A stretch of DNA of 64,000 nucleotides from Photobacterium swingsii (GCF_024346715.1 NZ_AP024852.1:434001-498000), one strand, 5' to 3'; numbered from the stretch's first letter, positions 8,330 through 19,633 are shown. Notes: generated by a model not told the origin, from the sequence alone. Numbers and translations: made by a program.

Positions 8330-10993
8330 ATGTCTGAAGTCATGAAGAATGACGTTGACGCACTTGAAACTCAAGAGTGGCTAGAAGCTCTTGAATCAGT
8401 CGTTCGTGAAGAAGGTGTAGAGCGTGCCCAGTACCTGCTAGAGCAAGTACTAGATAAAGCACGTTTAGATGGCGTAGATATGGCTACGGGCATTACTACC
8501 AACTACATCAATACGATTCCTGCAGCACAAGAACCTGCTTACCCAGGTGACACAACACTTGAGCGTCGTATTCGTTCCATTATCCGTTGGAACGCAATCA
8601 TGATCGTACTACGTGCTTCTAAGAAAGATTTAGACCTAGGTGGCCACATGGCTTCTTACCAGTCTGCTTCTGCATTCTACGAAGTATGTTTCAACCACTT
8701 CTTCCGTGCGCCAAACGAAGTAGATGGTGGCGATTTAGTTTACTACCAGGGCCACATCTCTCCAGGTATCTATTCTCGCGCATTTGTTGAAGGCCGCCTA
8801 ACTGAAGAGCAGCTAGATAACTTCCGTCAAGAAGTTGATGGTAAAGGTATCCCTTCATACCCGCACCCTAAACTAATGCCTGAATTCTGGCAGTTCCCAA
8901 CTGTTTCTATGGGTCTAGGCCCTATCTCTGCTATCTACCAAGCACGTTTCCTTAAGTACCTTAACGGTCGTGGTTTGAAAGATACTTCAGCTCAACGTGT
9001 TTACGCGTTCTTGGGCGATGGTGAGATGGATGAGCCAGAATCACGTGGTGCTATTTCTTTCGCTGCGCGTGAGAAACTAGACAACCTATGTTTCCTAATC
9101 AACTGTAACCTACAACGTCTTGACGGTCCTGTAATGGGTAACGGCAAGATCATTCAAGAGCTAGAAGGCCTATTTAAAGGTGCTGGCTGGAATGTGGTTA
9201 AAGTGGTTTGGGGTAATAACTGGGATGCGCTACTAGCGAAAGACACTACCGGTAAACTGCTTCAGCTAATGAACGAAACTATCGATGGTGATTACCAGAC
9301 ATTTAAATCTAAAGATGGCGCCTACGTACGTGAGCACTTCTTTGGTAAGTACCCAGAAACAGCTGCACTAGTTGCAGACATGACTGATGACGAAATCTTC
9401 GCGCTTAAGCGTGGTGGTCACGAGTCTTCTAAACTGTTCGCTGCGTTCAACAACGCAAAAGAAACAGACGGTAAACCAACTGTAATCCTAGCTAAAACCG
9501 TTAAAGGTTACGGCATGGGTGATGCAGCTGAAGGTAAAAACATTGCGCACGGCGTGAAGAAAATGGACATGACACATGTTCTTCACCTACGTGATCGTCT
9601 AGGCCTAGAAGATATTCTTCCTGACGAGAAAGTAAGCGAGCTACCTTACCTGAAACTAGAAGAAGGTTCTGCAGAGTACAACTACCTGCACGCACGTCGT
9701 AACGCACTGCACGGTTACACGCCTCAGCGTCTTCCTAACTTTACGCAAGAGTTCAAAGTGCCTGAGCTAGATGCATTTGCTCCGCTACTGGGCGAGCAAA
9801 AGCGTGATATCTCTACCACTATGGCTTACGTACGTACGCTTAACATCCTGCTTAAAGATAAGAACATTGGTAAGAACATCGTTCCTATCATCTGTGATGA
9901 AGCACGTACCTTCGGTATGGAAGGTCTATTCCGTCAGGTTGGTATCTACAACCCACACGGTCAAGAATACACACCTGAAGACCGCGGCGTAGTGTCTTAC
10001 TACAAAGAAGCGACTTCTGGTCAGGTTCTGCAAGAAGGTATCAACGAACTAGGTTCAATGGCATCTTGGGTTGCTGCTGCAACATCTTACAGCACCAATG
10101 ATCTACCAATGATCCCATTCTACATCTACTACTCAATGTTCGGTTTCCAACGTATTGGTGACATGGCATGGCTAGCAGGTGACCAACAAGCACGTGGCTT
10201 CCTATTAGGTGCTACTGCTGGTCGTACAACGCTAAATGGTGAAGGTCTTCAGCACGAAGATGGCCACTCACACATCATGGCGAACACAGTACCTAACTGT
10301 ATCTCTTACGACCCAACGTTCGCTTACGAGCTAGCGGTAATCATGCAAGACGGTATCCGTCGCATGTACGGTGAGAACCAAGAGAACGTTTACTACTACC
10401 TAACAGTAATGAACGAAAACTACGCAATGCCAGCAATGCCTGAAGGCGCTGAAGAAGGCATCCGTAAGGGTATCTACAAGCTAGAATCTTACGCAGGCGA
10501 TAAGAAAGTTCAGCTAATGAGCTCTGGTACTATCATGAATGAAGTACGTAAAGCAGCTCAAATCCTAAGCGATGACTACGGTGTTGCATCTGACGTTTAC
10601 TCAGTAACTTCATTCAATGAACTTACTCGTGACGGTCAAGATGCTGAGCGTTACAACATGCTACACCCAGAAGCAGAGCAAAAAGTACCTTACATCACAA
10701 CTGCGATGGGTACTGAGCCAGCAATCGCTGCGACGGATTACATGAAGAACTACGCAGAGCAAGTACGTGCATTCATGCCGTCTGAATCTTTCAAAGTTCT
10801 TGGTACTGATGGTTTCGGTCGTTCTGACAGCCGTGAGAACCTACGTCGTCACTTCGAAGTTAACGCAGGCTACGTGGTAGTTGCTGCACTGACTGAACTG
10901 GCTAACCGTGGTGATGTTGAGAAATCTGTAGTTGCAGAAGCAATTGCTAAATTCAACATCGACGCTGACAAGATCAACCCGCTATACGCGTAA
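8330..10993 (+). CDS. aceE: Pyruvate dehydrogenase E1 component
   Basis: Thiamine diphosphate-dependent decarboxylase of the pyruvate dehydrogenase complex; it makes the acetyl group passed to the E2 lipoyl arms. 887 residues, the length of homodimeric gamma-proteobacterial E1. The TPP-binding signature GDGEMDEPES (about 230-240) followed by INCNLQRLDGP is clear, as is the C-terminal transketolase-like domain. Codon use is biased (for example many CTA, CGT, GGT), as expected for a highly expressed Vibrionaceae gene. Thirteen bases separate it from aceF. Ribosome site AAAGGA. Confidence 0.97.
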   Translation: MSEVMKNDVDALETQEWLEALESVVREEGVERAQYLLEQVLDKARLDGVDMATGITTNYINTIPAAQEPAYPGDTTLERRIRSIIRWNAIMIVLRASKKDLDLGGHMASYQSASAFYEVCFNHFFRAPNEVDGGDLVYYQGHISPGIYSRAFVEGRLTEEQLDNFRQEVDGKGIPSYPHPKLMPEFWQFPTVSMGLGPISAIYQARFLKYLNGRGLKDTSAQRVYAFLGDGEMDEPESRGAISFAAREKLDNLCFLINCNLQRLDGPVMGNGKIIQELEGLFKGAGWNVVKVVWGNNWDALLAKDTTGKLLQLMNETIDGDYQTFKSKDGAYVREHFFGKYPETAALVADMTDDEIFALKRGGHESSKLFAAFNNAKETDGKPTVILAKTVKGYGMGDAAEGKNIAHGVKKMDMTHVLHLRDRLGLEDILPDEKVSELPYLKLEEGSAEYNYLHARRNALHGYTPQRLPNFTQEFKVPELDAFAPLLGEQKRDISTTMAYVRTLNILLKDKNIGKNIVPIICDEARTFGMEGLFRQVGIYNPHGQEYTPEDRGVVSYYKEATSGQVLQEGINELGSMASWVAAATSYSTNDLPMIPFYIYYSMFGFQRIGDMAWLAGDQQARGFLLGATAGRTTLNGEGLQHEDGHSHIMANTVPNCISYDPTFAYELAVIMQDGIRRMYGENQENVYYYLTVMNENYAMPAMPEGAEEGIRKGIYKLESYAGDKKVQLMSSGTIMNEVRKAAQILSDDYGVASDVYSVTSFNELTRDGQDAERYNMLHPEAEQKVPYITTAMGTEPAIAATDYMKNYAEQVRAFMPSESFKVLGTDGFGRSDSRENLRRHFEVNAGYVVVAALTELANRGDVEKSVVAEAIAKFNIDADKINPLYA

Positions 10994-11006
10994 GAGGCAA
11001 TAAAAC

Positions 11007-12893
11007 ATGGCAATCGAAATTAATGTACCTGACATTGGTGCGGACGAGGTTGAAGTAACTGAGATTCTTGTTAGCGTTGGCGACAAGGTTGAAGAAGAGC
11101 AATCTCTGATCACTGTAGAAGGCGACAAGGCTTCTATGGAAGTACCAGCTTCTCAGGCGGGTATCGTTAAAGAAATCAAAATCGCTGAAGGCGACTCGGT
11201 TTCTACTGGTTCTCTAATCATGATTTTCGAAGCCGAGGGTGCAGCGCAAGCTGCACCTGCTCCAGCGGCTGAAGCAGCTCCAGTAGCAGCTCCAGCAGCG
11301 GCAGCAGCGGCTGAACTTAAAGAAGTTCACGTACCGGATATCGGTGGCGACGAAGTAGAAGTTACTGAAATCATGGTAGCTATCGGCGACAGCATCGAAG
11401 AAGAGCAATCTCTTCTTACGGTTGAAGGCGATAAAGCATCAATGGAAGTACCAGCACCTTTCGCTGGTGTTCTAAAAGAAATTAAAATTGCAGCGGGCGA
11501 CAAAGTATCTACTGGTTCTCTAGTAATGATCTTTGAAGTTGCGGGTTCTGGTGCACCAGTTGCTCCAGCAGCAGTTGAAGCGCCAGTAGCGGCAGCTCCA
11601 GCAGCTTCTGCAGCAAAAGAAGTTAACGTACCAGACATCGGCGGTGATGAAGTAGAAGTTACTGAAATCATGGTTGCTGTTGGTGATACAGTGGAAGAAG
11701 AGCAATCTCTAATCACTGTTGAAGGTGACAAGGCTTCTATGGAAGTGCCTGCACCATTCGCTGGTACGATTAAAGAAATCAAGATTGCAGCTGGCGACAA
11801 AGTGTCAACTGGCTCACTAATCATGGTATTCGAAGTAGCGGGCGCAGCACCTGCACCTGTTGCAGCGGCACCTGCTCCGGCAGCCGCTCCAGCTCCAGCT
11901 CCTGCGGCGGCACCTGCTAAAGCAGCGGCACCAGCAGCAACAGGCGAGTTCGAAGCAAACAACGAGTACGCACACGCATCTCCAGTTGTTCGTCGTCTTG
12001 CACGTGAGTTCGGTGTAAACCTTGCGAAAGTTAAAGGTACTGGCCGTAAGAACCGCATCCAAAAAGAAGATGTTCAAAACTTCGTTAAAGATGCACTTAA
12101 GCGTCTTGAGTCTGGTGCGGCAGCAGCAGGCAATGGCGACGGTTCTGCACTTGGTCTACTACCATGGCCAAAAGTTGATTTCAGCAAGTTCGGTGAAACT
12201 GAGCTTCAGAAACTGTCTCGTATCAAGAAGATCTCTGGCGCTAACCTGCACCGTAACTGGGTAATGATCCCGCACGTTACACAGTGGGATAATGCAGATA
12301 TCACAGCGCTAGAAGCATTCCGTAAAGAACAGAATGCAATCGAAGCGAAGAAAGATACAGGCATGAAGATCACTCCACTTGTGTTCATCATGAAAGCTGT
12401 AGCGAAAGCACTAGAAGCATTCCCAGCATTCAACTCTTCGCTTTCTGAAGACGGTGAAAACCTAGTTCTTAAGAAGTACGTAAACGTGGGTATCGCTGTT
12501 GATACACCAAACGGCCTAGTTGTTCCTGTATTTAAAGACGTGAACAAAAAAGGTATTTACGAGCTTTCTGAAGAGCTAATGGCTATTTCTAAGAAAGCAC
12601 GTGCTGGTAAGCTAACTGCATCTGATATGCAAGGTGGCTGTTTCACTATCTCTAGCCTTGGTGGCTTAGGTGGTACTGCGTTCACGCCAATCGTGAATGC
12701 ACCAGAAGTAGGTATCCTAGGTGTATCTAAGTCTGAAATGAAACCAGTATGGAACGGCAAGGACTTCGAACCTCGCCTAATGCTTCCTCTATCACTATCT
12801 TACGATCACCGCGTGATCGATGGTGCTGAAGGTGCACGTTTCATCACTTACCTAAACGGTTGTCTATCAGATATTCGCCGTTTAGTGCTTTAA
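11007..12893 (+). CDS. aceF: Pyruvate dehydrogenase E2 (dihydrolipoyl acetyltransferase)
   Basis: Core of the pyruvate dehydrogenase complex, transferring acetyl from lipoamide to CoA. 628 residues: three tandem lipoyl domains, each with the lipoylation motif [10 protein letters not shown] (Lys41, Lys143 and Lys242), separated by flexible Ala/Pro linkers. A peripheral subunit-binding domain (about 325-360, [20 protein letters not shown]) and a catalytic acetyltransferase domain follow; the active-site segment is [15 protein letters not shown]. The lipoyl segments are also repetitive at DNA level. It lies between aceE and a terminator-like hairpin that precedes lpdA. Confidence 0.97.
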   Translation: MAIEINVPDIGADEVEVTEILVSVGDKVEEEQSLITVEGDKASMEVPASQAGIVKEIKIAEGDSVSTGSLIMIFEAEGAAQAAPAPAAEAAPVAAPAAAAAAELKEVHVPDIGGDEVEVTEIMVAIGDSIEEEQSLLTVEGDKASMEVPAPFAGVLKEIKIAAGDKVSTGSLVMIFEVAGSGAPVAPAAVEAPVAAAPAASAAKEVNVPDIGGDEVEVTEIMVAVGDTVEEEQSLITVEGDKASMEVPAPFAGTIKEIKIAAGDKVSTGSLIMVFEVAGAAPAPVAAAPAPAAAPAPAPAAAPAKAAAPAATGEFEANNEYAHASPVVRRLAREFGVNLAKVKGTGRKNRIQKEDVQNFVKDALKRLESGAAAAGNGDGSALGLLPWPKVDFSKFGETELQKLSRIKKISGANLHRNWVMIPHVTQWDNADITALEAFRKEQNAIEAKKDTGMKITPLVFIMKAVAKALEAFPAFNSSLSEDGENLVLKKYVNVGIAVDTPNGLVVPVFKDVNKKGIYELSEELMAISKKARAGKLTASDMQGGCFTISSLGGLGGTAFTPIVNAPEVGILGVSKSEMKPVWNGKDFEPRLMLPLSLSYDHRVIDGAEGARFITYLNGCLSDIRRLVL

Positions 12894-12910
12894 GGTTTCA
12901 ATCGCAACGT

Positions 12911-12934
12911 CCATGCCTGTAATAACAGGCATGG
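12911..12934 (+). terminator. Terminator or attenuator after aceF
   Basis: Perfect 10-bp stem CCATGCCTGT / ACAGGCATGG with loop AATA, 17 bases past the aceF stop. The tail AATTGTTGTG is only weakly U-rich, so read-through into lpdA is plausible. Confidence 0.65.
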
Positions 12935-13076
12935 AATTGTTGTGCAGCTCACAGGCTATGGCAATTTACTTTTCAGTTTGTTAACACCTCTGTAAACTTG
13001 TTGGCTAACTGAAAGAAAAAGTAGAACATAAAAGAACATCGCCTGTTAGGGATATAAGACTTACAACGAGGTCATG

Positions 13077-14504
13077 ATGAGTAAAGAAATTAAAGCTCAG
13101 GTAGTGGTATTGGGTTCAGGCCCTGCTGGTTATTCTGCAGCGTTCCGTTGCGCAGACTTAGGTCTGGATACAGTTCTAATCGAAAAATTCAACACCCTAG
13201 GTGGTGTATGTCTAAACGTGGGTTGTATCCCATCTAAAGCTCTACTTCACGTAGCGAAAGTTATCGAAGAAGCTAAAGCTATGGCTGAACACGGTGTTGT
13301 TTTCGGTGAGCCTCAGACCGATATCAACAAAATCCGTCTTTGGAAAGACAAAGTAATTACCCAACTAACTGGCGGTCTTGGCGGTATGGCTAAGATGCGT
13401 AAAGTTAACATCGTTAACGGTTACGGTAAATTTACTGGTCCTAATACTATTGTTGTTGAAGGTGAAGAAGGTCAAACGACTGTTAACTTCGACAATGCAA
13501 TCATCGCTGCAGGTTCTCGTCCTATCGAGCTTCCGTTCATTCCGCATGAAGATCCACGTATCTGGGATTCAACTGACGCACTTGAACTGAAAGAAGTACC
13601 TGAGAAGCTACTTGTTATGGGTGGCGGTATCATCGGCCTAGAAATGGGTACGGTTTACCACTCGCTAGGTTCTCAGATCGACGTTGTTGAAATGTTTGAT
13701 CAAGTGATCCCAGCAGCAGATAAAGACATCATCAAAGTCTTCACTAAGCGCATCAAGAAGAAATTCAACCTGATGCTAGAGACGAAAGTGACGGCTGTTG
13801 AAGCGAAAGAAGATGGTATCTACGTTTCAATGGAAGGCAAAAAAGCACCTTCAGAGCCTGTACGTTACGATGCTGTTCTTGTTGCTATCGGTCGTGTACC
13901 AAACGGTAAACTTCTAGACGCTGAAAAAGCGGGCCTTGAAGTTGACGAGCGTGGCTTCATCAACGTTGATAAGCAAATGCGTACTAACGTACCGCACATT
14001 CACGCTATCGGTGATATCGTTGGTCAACCAATGCTTGCTCACAAAGGTGTGCATGAAGGCCACGTAGCAGCTGAAGTTATTTCTGGTAAGAAGCACTACT
14101 TCGATCCTAAAGTCATTCCTTCAATTGCCTACACTGAGCCAGAAGTTGCGTGGGTTGGTAAGACTGAGAAAGAAGCGAAAGCTGAAGGCATCAACTACGA
14201 AGTTGCGACCTTCCCTTGGGCGGCTTCTGGTCGTGCAATCGCATCTGATTGTGCTGACGGTATGACGAAGATGATCTTCGACAAAGACACGCACCGTGTT
14301 ATCGGTGGTGCTATCGTTGGTACGAACGGTGGTGAGCTACTAGGTGAAATCGGTCTAGCGATCGAGATGGGTTGTGATGCAGAAGATATCGCACTAACAA
14401 TCCACGCGCACCCAACGCTACACGAATCTATCGGCCTAGCGGCTGAAGTATTTGAAGGCTCAATCACTGACCTTCCAAATGCAAAAGCAGTAAAGCGTAA
14501 GTAA
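13077..14504 (+). CDS. lpdA: Dihydrolipoyl dehydrogenase (E3)
   Basis: FAD disulfide reductase that reoxidises dihydrolipoyl groups with NAD+; shared by the pyruvate and 2-oxoglutarate dehydrogenase complexes and glycine cleavage. 475 residues. The FAD dinucleotide fold GSGPAGYSAA, the redox disulfide Cys45/Cys50 (GGVCLNVGCIPSK), the NAD fold GGGIIGLEMG and the C-terminal His-Glu pair in HAHPTLHES are all visible. ATG 13074 is in frame, but the ATG at 13077 is better spaced from GAGG. The 183-base gap and hairpin before it suggest an additional promoter of its own. Confidence 0.97.
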   Translation: MSKEIKAQVVVLGSGPAGYSAAFRCADLGLDTVLIEKFNTLGGVCLNVGCIPSKALLHVAKVIEEAKAMAEHGVVFGEPQTDINKIRLWKDKVITQLTGGLGGMAKMRKVNIVNGYGKFTGPNTIVVEGEEGQTTVNFDNAIIAAGSRPIELPFIPHEDPRIWDSTDALELKEVPEKLLVMGGGIIGLEMGTVYHSLGSQIDVVEMFDQVIPAADKDIIKVFTKRIKKKFNLMLETKVTAVEAKEDGIYVSMEGKKAPSEPVRYDAVLVAIGRVPNGKLLDAEKAGLEVDERGFINVDKQMRTNVPHIHAIGDIVGQPMLAHKGVHEGHVAAEVISGKKHYFDPKVIPSIAYTEPEVAWVGKTEKEAKAEGINYEVATFPWAASGRAIASDCADGMTKMIFDKDTHRVIGGAIVGTNGGELLGEIGLAIEMGCDAEDIALTIHAHPTLHESIGLAAEVFEGSITDLPNAKAVKRK

Positions 14505-14528
14505 TTACCTCACTGTTTATTGAATAAG

Positions 14529-14563
14529 AAAAAAGCGCCCCTTTGATGAGGGGCGCTTTTTTT
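14529..14563. terminator. Bidirectional terminator between lpdA and aphA
   Basis: AGCGCCCC / GGGGCGCT stem with A-run before and T-run after, so it works for the plus-strand lpdA and the converging minus-strand aphA. Confidence 0.85.
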
Positions 14564-14599
14564 GTACCTATTCTTCCATCTTATGGAGATAGGTTGGAA

Positions 14600-15313
14600 T
14601 TAGTATTGTGAGTCTTTAACGATCTTCTCACCATAGATACCGTTTTGCGGTACAGGCTTGTAGCTAGAAGCCGAGTTACGCATGATACGGATCCCTTCCG
14701 CTCCCGCATTACGCGCTGAAATCACGTCACCGTCTGAATCGCCGTAGTACATCTTGATGTTGTTGGCTTTAATGTACTTGGTCTTGGTGTATTCAGTTTT
14801 GCTTGAGCCGGCAAAAATTACCTTGTTCATTTTCTCAATGCCGAAGGTATCTTTGAGGTATTGCGTTGAAATTTCACACTTAGAACCTGTACGGCCTGTG
14901 ATGAAGAAAATGCTATCACCGCGTTTTTGGTGCATGGTGATTAGTTTTTGGCCCACTTCTTTAGGTAGGCTGAACTTTTCCCATTCACAGTTCATTTTAT
15001 CCCAAAATTTCTGAGATTTTAGGTAGCTGTAACCATTTGGCGAGAACTGTTGCTGACCACGGTAAAAGCCCGGAGAGCTAAAAAGAACCGTATCATCAAT
15101 ATCAAAACCGACTGCCATTGGTGGCTTACCTTCGAGGCTCTTAGCGATATCATCAACGGATACCCAGTGTAGTTGTGCTGGTTCACCCTGCTGCATGATT
15201 TCCACAGAGCTGAAGCCTGTTTCTGTTCCAGGAAGTTTAGGATCGGCAAAGGCTGAGCCTGATGCGAAAGCACAAGCTAATAGGGAAGAGACGGCAATTG
15301 TAGTGAGTTTCAT
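14600..15313 (-). CDS. aphA: Class B acid phosphatase AphA
   Basis: Periplasmic non-specific acid phosphatase/phosphotransferase of the HAD (DDDD) superfamily, a metalloenzyme that scavenges phosphate from nucleotides and other esters. 237 residues with a signal peptide (MKLTTIAVSSLLACAFA, cleavage near SAFA-DP). Catalytic aspartates lie in VGFDIDDTVLFSSPGF (Asp71 and Asp73), the second motif is FFITGRTG, and the last YYGDSDGDV. Not to be confused with the Vibrio virulence regulator also called AphA. It stands alone on the minus strand, converging with lpdA. Confidence 0.93.
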   Translation of the reverse strand: MKLTTIAVSSLLACAFASGSAFADPKLPGTETGFSSVEIMQQGEPAQLHWVSVDDIAKSLEGKPPMAVGFDIDDTVLFSSPGFYRGQQQFSPNGYSYLKSQKFWDKMNCEWEKFSLPKEVGQKLITMHQKRGDSIFFITGRTGSKCEISTQYLKDTFGIEKMNKVIFAGSSKTEYTKTKYIKANNIKMYYGDSDGDVISARNAGAEGIRIMRNSASSYKPVPQNGIYGEKIVKDSQY

Positions 15314-15490
15314 TGTTTTGTTTTTTAGTTATTGATCAAATTGAGGTGTAAAAGTACCCCTCTGTGACACATTAAAATCTAGCGAGAGTCACAAAATACT
15401 AACCACGTAGCATAATGTTATTTTACGATTTTCAGTCATTGACAGCCTTTATTACGTAGTGAAGGTCGAATTTATCAATTTCTAGCCATA

Positions 15491-15513
15491 AAAAAGGAGA
15501 GCCGAAGCTCTCC
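15491..15513 (-). terminator. Terminator after the first chemoreceptor gene
   Basis: Stem GGAGAGC / GCTCTCC with loop CGAA; on the minus strand it is followed by a run of T (15491-15495 complement). Confidence 0.8.
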
Positions 15514-15554
15514 AATTTGTCGTTGGCTGTAATGCTGAAGTGTTCAAGCAAATG

Positions 15555-17486
15555 TTATAGCTTAAAGGTGCCTACCATGCTGTCTAGGCGCTGGGATAGG
15601 GCACGCAGCTCTTGGCTTGAGTCGGCCAATTGCGCGGCAGTATCAGCCGTACGTTGGGTCGTTTCATTAATTTCTTCAATGTTGCAGTTTATGTCGTTAA
15701 CCACAGTCGATTGTTCTTCGGTTGCGGTTGCCACTTGGGTGTTCATGTCTGAAATTAAGGTGATACGGTCAGCAATGGACACCAATGCCGCTGATGCTTC
15801 ATCGGCCGCAGACACACCGTCAGAAGTTAGCTGACGGCTTTGTTGCATCGCCCCGACCGCATTACCCGCTTCCTCTTGCAGACGATTAATCATGTTTTGA
15901 ATTTCATTGGTTGAATCTGAGGTGCGACTGGCTAAGTTACGCACTTCATCGGCAACCACAGCAAAACCACGACCTTGTTCACCTGCGCGCGCGGCTTCAA
16001 TTGCGGCATTAAGTGCCAGCAAATTAGTTTGCTCTGAAATACCACGGATCGTATCAAGAATGCTGCCAATGGCTTGGGTGTTGTTAGCGAGTGAGCCAAT
16101 CACGTCGCTGACTTGTGCCACATCGTTAGATAGCTGATTGATGGTATTACGGGCTTTTCCCACAACATTTTGGCCATTTTGAGTTTCCCCTTCGGCATTT
16201 TGTGCTGCGTCAGCGGCTTGGGCGGCATTGCCGGCGATTTCATTGACCGTCGCCCCCATCTGATTAATTGCCGTCACCACTTGAATCGTACGGTCACGTT
16301 GGCTATGGCTATTATCAAGTGTCAGCTGAGCTTGAGAGGCAACAGCTTCTGCGGCACTGCGTAAGGCATTCCCTGTTTCGGCAACATCTTGTACCGAGCT
16401 GTGGATCTTGCTGATAAAGCTATTAAAGCCTTGAGATAGCTGTGCGATCTCGTCTTTGCCTTCGATATTGATACGGTGGCGTAAATCGCCTTCCCCTTCG
16501 CCTAAGTCTTTAAAAACGGCTGCGAGGTTGGCAATTGGTCGAGTAATTGAATTTGCTAGCCAGAGCGCAGCAAGGGCAAATAGAGCGGCAATGACTAAGG
16601 TCCACACCATGATTTGTTGAGTGGCTTTATTGAGCTCTGAGAATATTTCGTGCTGTGGAACTTCAGCAACCACGTACCAATCCATAGAGGGAATATAGCT
16701 TGTCGCAACGATGAGCTTCTGGCCATCGCGCTCAACAGTCGCAAAATTAAAATCACTCTGGTTCAGTAGCTGTTGGCTTGCTGGTGCCGCATATTCAGAT
16801 TGAAGGGTCGCTTTACCTAACTTCTGAGTGTTTTTATGTAGGCGCACCTTACCTTGATTATCAACAAGGTAGATAAAACCAGTTTGCTCCAGAGTGAATT
16901 GGTTGATGAACTTTACCATCCCATTCATGGATTTAGCTAAACCTGCTAGGGTACTACCGTGCGGATTTTGGTAGTTAAGGAATAACTTCACTTCACCACT
17001 GTCTTCACGGTACACACTCAAGGATTTTTCCTGACCACTTGCTACCAGCTTGGTGAACCAACCATTTTCACGGTGTTGGCGAGAGGCCGTAAAGCTGTCC
17101 ATCCAGTAAGTACCGGTTTGACGGTTCGCGATTGAGGCATCAATCAGTTGGTATTGCTGCTTAACGGCTTTGAGCTCATCAAGAATTATTTTGTCTTGAG
17201 TCGCGCTTAGCGCTTGGCTAGCGATAGGTGATGACTGGACTTTTTCTGTGAGTAGACGGCTATTCCCCAGTTGTTCTGCTGCGGCTAATAAGATCGAGAT
17301 CTCTTTATCGATGCTGCGATTAAACTGCATCAAGGTTGCAGGAAGCTCAGACTTAAGTAAACGCTGTTCAACCACATGATGAGCTTGACGCTGGCTGACA
17401 AAACCAACCAAGGAGGTCGATATTAAGATGGCAAAAATAAAGCTAAAGGCTAACTTTTGCTTGATGGTTAACTGTTTAATATTCAT
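15555..17486 (-). CDS. Methyl-accepting chemotaxis protein, dCache type (copy 1)
   Basis: Inner-membrane chemoreceptor that signals to CheA/CheW. About 643 residues: TM1 near 10-35 ([18 protein letters not shown]), a large periplasmic sensor with a double-Cache look ([34 protein letters not shown]), TM2 ([20 protein letters not shown]), HAMP, then the cytoplasmic hairpin with the invariant tip [20 protein letters not shown]. No C-terminal NWETF-type CheR tether (ends MVGTFKL). An ATG at 17519 would add 11 residues; 17486 aligns with the neighbouring paralogue. The ligand cannot be told from sequence. Confidence 0.92.
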   Translation of the reverse strand: MNIKQLTIKQKLAFSFIFAILISTSLVGFVSQRQAHHVVEQRLLKSELPATLMQFNRSIDKEISILLAAAEQLGNSRLLTEKVQSSPIASQALSATQDKIILDELKAVKQQYQLIDASIANRQTGTYWMDSFTASRQHRENGWFTKLVASGQEKSLSVYREDSGEVKLFLNYQNPHGSTLAGLAKSMNGMVKFINQFTLEQTGFIYLVDNQGKVRLHKNTQKLGKATLQSEYAAPASQQLLNQSDFNFATVERDGQKLIVATSYIPSMDWYVVAEVPQHEIFSELNKATQQIMVWTLVIAALFALAALWLANSITRPIANLAAVFKDLGEGEGDLRHRINIEGKDEIAQLSQGFNSFISKIHSSVQDVAETGNALRSAAEAVASQAQLTLDNSHSQRDRTIQVVTAINQMGATVNEIAGNAAQAADAAQNAEGETQNGQNVVGKARNTINQLSNDVAQVSDVIGSLANNTQAIGSILDTIRGISEQTNLLALNAAIEAARAGEQGRGFAVVADEVRNLASRTSDSTNEIQNMINRLQEEAGNAVGAMQQSRQLTSDGVSAADEASAALVSIADRITLISDMNTQVATATEEQSTVVNDINCNIEEINETTQRTADTAAQLADSSQELRALSQRLDSMVGTFKL

Positions 17487-17613
17487 TGGTTTGTTAATCG
17501 AATCGTGAGCAATCGCCATACCTCATGTACCGACGTTTACCCTTGTTGAACAAGGTGCTTCCTGCTTTGACTGGTTACTTGCAATTTATTGCTTTTTTGG
17601 TTTGCCAGAGGCT

Positions 17614-17641
17614 AAAAAGGGAAAGCCGAAGCCTTCCCTTT
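17614..17641 (-). terminator. Terminator after the second chemoreceptor gene
   Basis: Imperfect stem AAAGGGAA / TTCCCTTT around AGCCGAAGCC, followed on the minus strand by five T residues. It lies between the two tandem receptor genes, suggesting separate transcripts. Confidence 0.7.
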
Positions 17642-17665
17642 AGGTATTGTTATTCTTGTTATTGT

Positions 17666-19582
17666 TTACAGCTTGAACGTACCAACCATGGTGTCTAAGC
17701 GCTGAGATAATGCGCGTAGCTCTTGGCTAGAGTCCGCGAGCTCTGCGGCGGTTTCTGCGGTACGTTGGGTTGTTTCGTTGATCTCTTCAATGTTGCAGTT
17801 GATGTCATTCACCACAGTCGATTGCTCTTCTGTTGCGGTTGCCACCTGGGTGTTCATATCTGAAATCAGGGTGATGCGATCTGCGATCGATACTAGAGCG
17901 CCTGATGCTTCATCGGCTGCTGAGACACCATCAGAGGTTAGCTGGCGGCTTTGCTGCATAGCGTTTACAGCATTGCTTGCTTCTTCTTGTAGACGGTTAA
18001 TCATTGACTGAATTTCGTCGGTAGAATCTGAAGTGCGACTTGCTAAGCTACGAACCTCATCGGCCACAACCGCAAAGCCACGGCCTTGCTCACCTGCACG
18101 TGCCGCTTCAATCGCGGCATTTAATGCTAATAAGTTCGTCTGTTCTGAAATACCACGGATAGTATCAAGGATACTGCCAATAGCTTGGGTGTTATTCGCC
18201 AGCGAGCCAATCACATCACTCACTTGCGCGACATCATTAGAGAGTTGGTTTATGCTGTTACGTGCTTGCCCAACAACATCTTGGCCGTTTTGTGTTTCGC
18301 TTTCTGCGTTGTGGGCAGCATCCGCAGCTTGGGCGGCATTACCTGCAATCTCGTTTACCGTTGCGCCCATTTCGTTAATCGCAGTTACAACTTGAATGGT
18401 GCGGTCACGTTGGCTGTGGCTATTATCCAGTGTTAGCTGAGCTTGTGAAGCCACAGCTTCAGCGGCACTACGTAAAGAGTTACCAGTTTCAGCTACTTCA
18501 CGAACGGAGCTGTGGATTTTGCTGATGAAGCTATTAAAGCCTTCTGACAGTTGCGCGATTTCATCTTTGCCTTCAACGTCGATACGGTGACGTAAATCAC
18601 CTTCACCTTCGCCAAGATCTTTAAATACTGCAGCAAGGTTGGCGATAGGGCGAGTCACAGAGCTTGCTAAAACGATAGCAACAAAAATGAACAAGGCGGC
18701 GATACCGAATGTCCAAAGCATGATTTGGGTCGTTGCTTTATCGAGTTCAGAGAAAGCTTCATGTTTCGGTAATTCAGCTACGACATACCAGTCCATCGAT
18801 GGGATGTAGCTAGTCGCAACTAAGGTTGCTGTACCATTGATATCTGCTTCCGTGATATTAATATCGTGTTTATTGAGGATTTTACGAGAAACATTGGCAC
18901 CGTAAAGCTGGTCTAAACTGGTTTTACCCATTTTAGAGGTATCTTTGTGCAAGCGCACTTGGCCACTCGCATCAACAAGGTAGACAAACCCTGTTTGTTC
19001 TAATTGGAATTGGTTGATGAGGCGAACCATATCATCCAGTGATTTGGACAGGCCTGCCATGCCTTTACCATTGAGCTGTTGGTAGTTAACGAAAAGTTTT
19101 ACGTCGCCGTTATCTTCACGAAACACGTTAAGCATGCGGGCTTGGTTACCAGCGGTAAAGCCGTAGAACCAGCTGTCTTGTTGTTGATTCAAACGGCGAA
19201 GAAAACCGTTTTGGTTCCAGTAATCGCCTGTAGAGCGATCTGCAACAGATGCATCAAATAGTTGATATTGATTTTTGGTATCATTCAATACTTGAATTAA
19301 ATTTTGTTCTTGAGCATCACTTTGATCTGAGTTGTAGAACTCAAGAATAAAGCGGTTGGTAGCAACTTGCTCTGCCGCAGATTGAAGCAGTGAAACTTCT
19401 TTATCAATAGCGTTACGAATCTGCATTAAGGTTGCTGGTAATTCAGAGTTAAGCAATCTGCTTTCAACAACGTTACGCGCTTGATTTTGACTAATGAACC
19501 CAACTAAAGCAGTAGAAGCCAGTACGGCGAGTACCATCGCAAATATTAGCTTTTGTTTTATGGTTAAGTGATTGAATTTCAT
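17666..19582 (-). CDS. Methyl-accepting chemotaxis protein, dCache type (copy 2)
   Basis: Paralogue of the chemoreceptor immediately downstream, 638 residues, same architecture: TM1 near residues 8-30, periplasmic double-Cache sensor ([20 protein letters not shown]), TM2 ([20 protein letters not shown]), HAMP, and a methyl-accepting signalling domain. From HAMP to the C-terminus the two proteins are almost identical, whereas the sensor domains have clearly diverged, so they probably sense different but related ligands. It has its own terminator. Start [12 protein letters not shown]; the Shine-Dalgarno sequence is weak. Confidence 0.92.
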   Translation of the reverse strand: MKFNHLTIKQKLIFAMVLAVLASTALVGFISQNQARNVVESRLLNSELPATLMQIRNAIDKEVSLLQSAAEQVATNRFILEFYNSDQSDAQEQNLIQVLNDTKNQYQLFDASVADRSTGDYWNQNGFLRRLNQQQDSWFYGFTAGNQARMLNVFREDNGDVKLFVNYQQLNGKGMAGLSKSLDDMVRLINQFQLEQTGFVYLVDASGQVRLHKDTSKMGKTSLDQLYGANVSRKILNKHDINITEADINGTATLVATSYIPSMDWYVVAELPKHEAFSELDKATTQIMLWTFGIAALFIFVAIVLASSVTRPIANLAAVFKDLGEGEGDLRHRIDVEGKDEIAQLSEGFNSFISKIHSSVREVAETGNSLRSAAEAVASQAQLTLDNSHSQRDRTIQVVTAINEMGATVNEIAGNAAQAADAAHNAESETQNGQDVVGQARNSINQLSNDVAQVSDVIGSLANNTQAIGSILDTIRGISEQTNLLALNAAIEAARAGEQGRGFAVVADEVRSLASRTSDSTDEIQSMINRLQEEASNAVNAMQQSRQLTSDGVSAADEASGALVSIADRITLISDMNTQVATATEEQSTVVNDINCNIEEINETTQRTAETAAELADSSQELRALSQRLDTMVGTFKL

Positions 19583-19633
19583 AAGGCTTAGCTGTTTCTT
19601 TTATAGGAATGAGTAGAAGAGTAGAACACGAAG

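Noticed and set aside
11007..11850. Three DNA-level repeats of about 300 bases
   Set aside because: They encode the three normal lipoyl domains of E2, as in E. coli, and are not a mobile or expanding repeat.
11327..12058. Long open frame (243 codons) on the minus strand inside aceF
   Set aside because: It is the antisense shadow of the repetitive Ala/Pro-coding lipoyl and linker region; low-complexity translation and no ribosome site.
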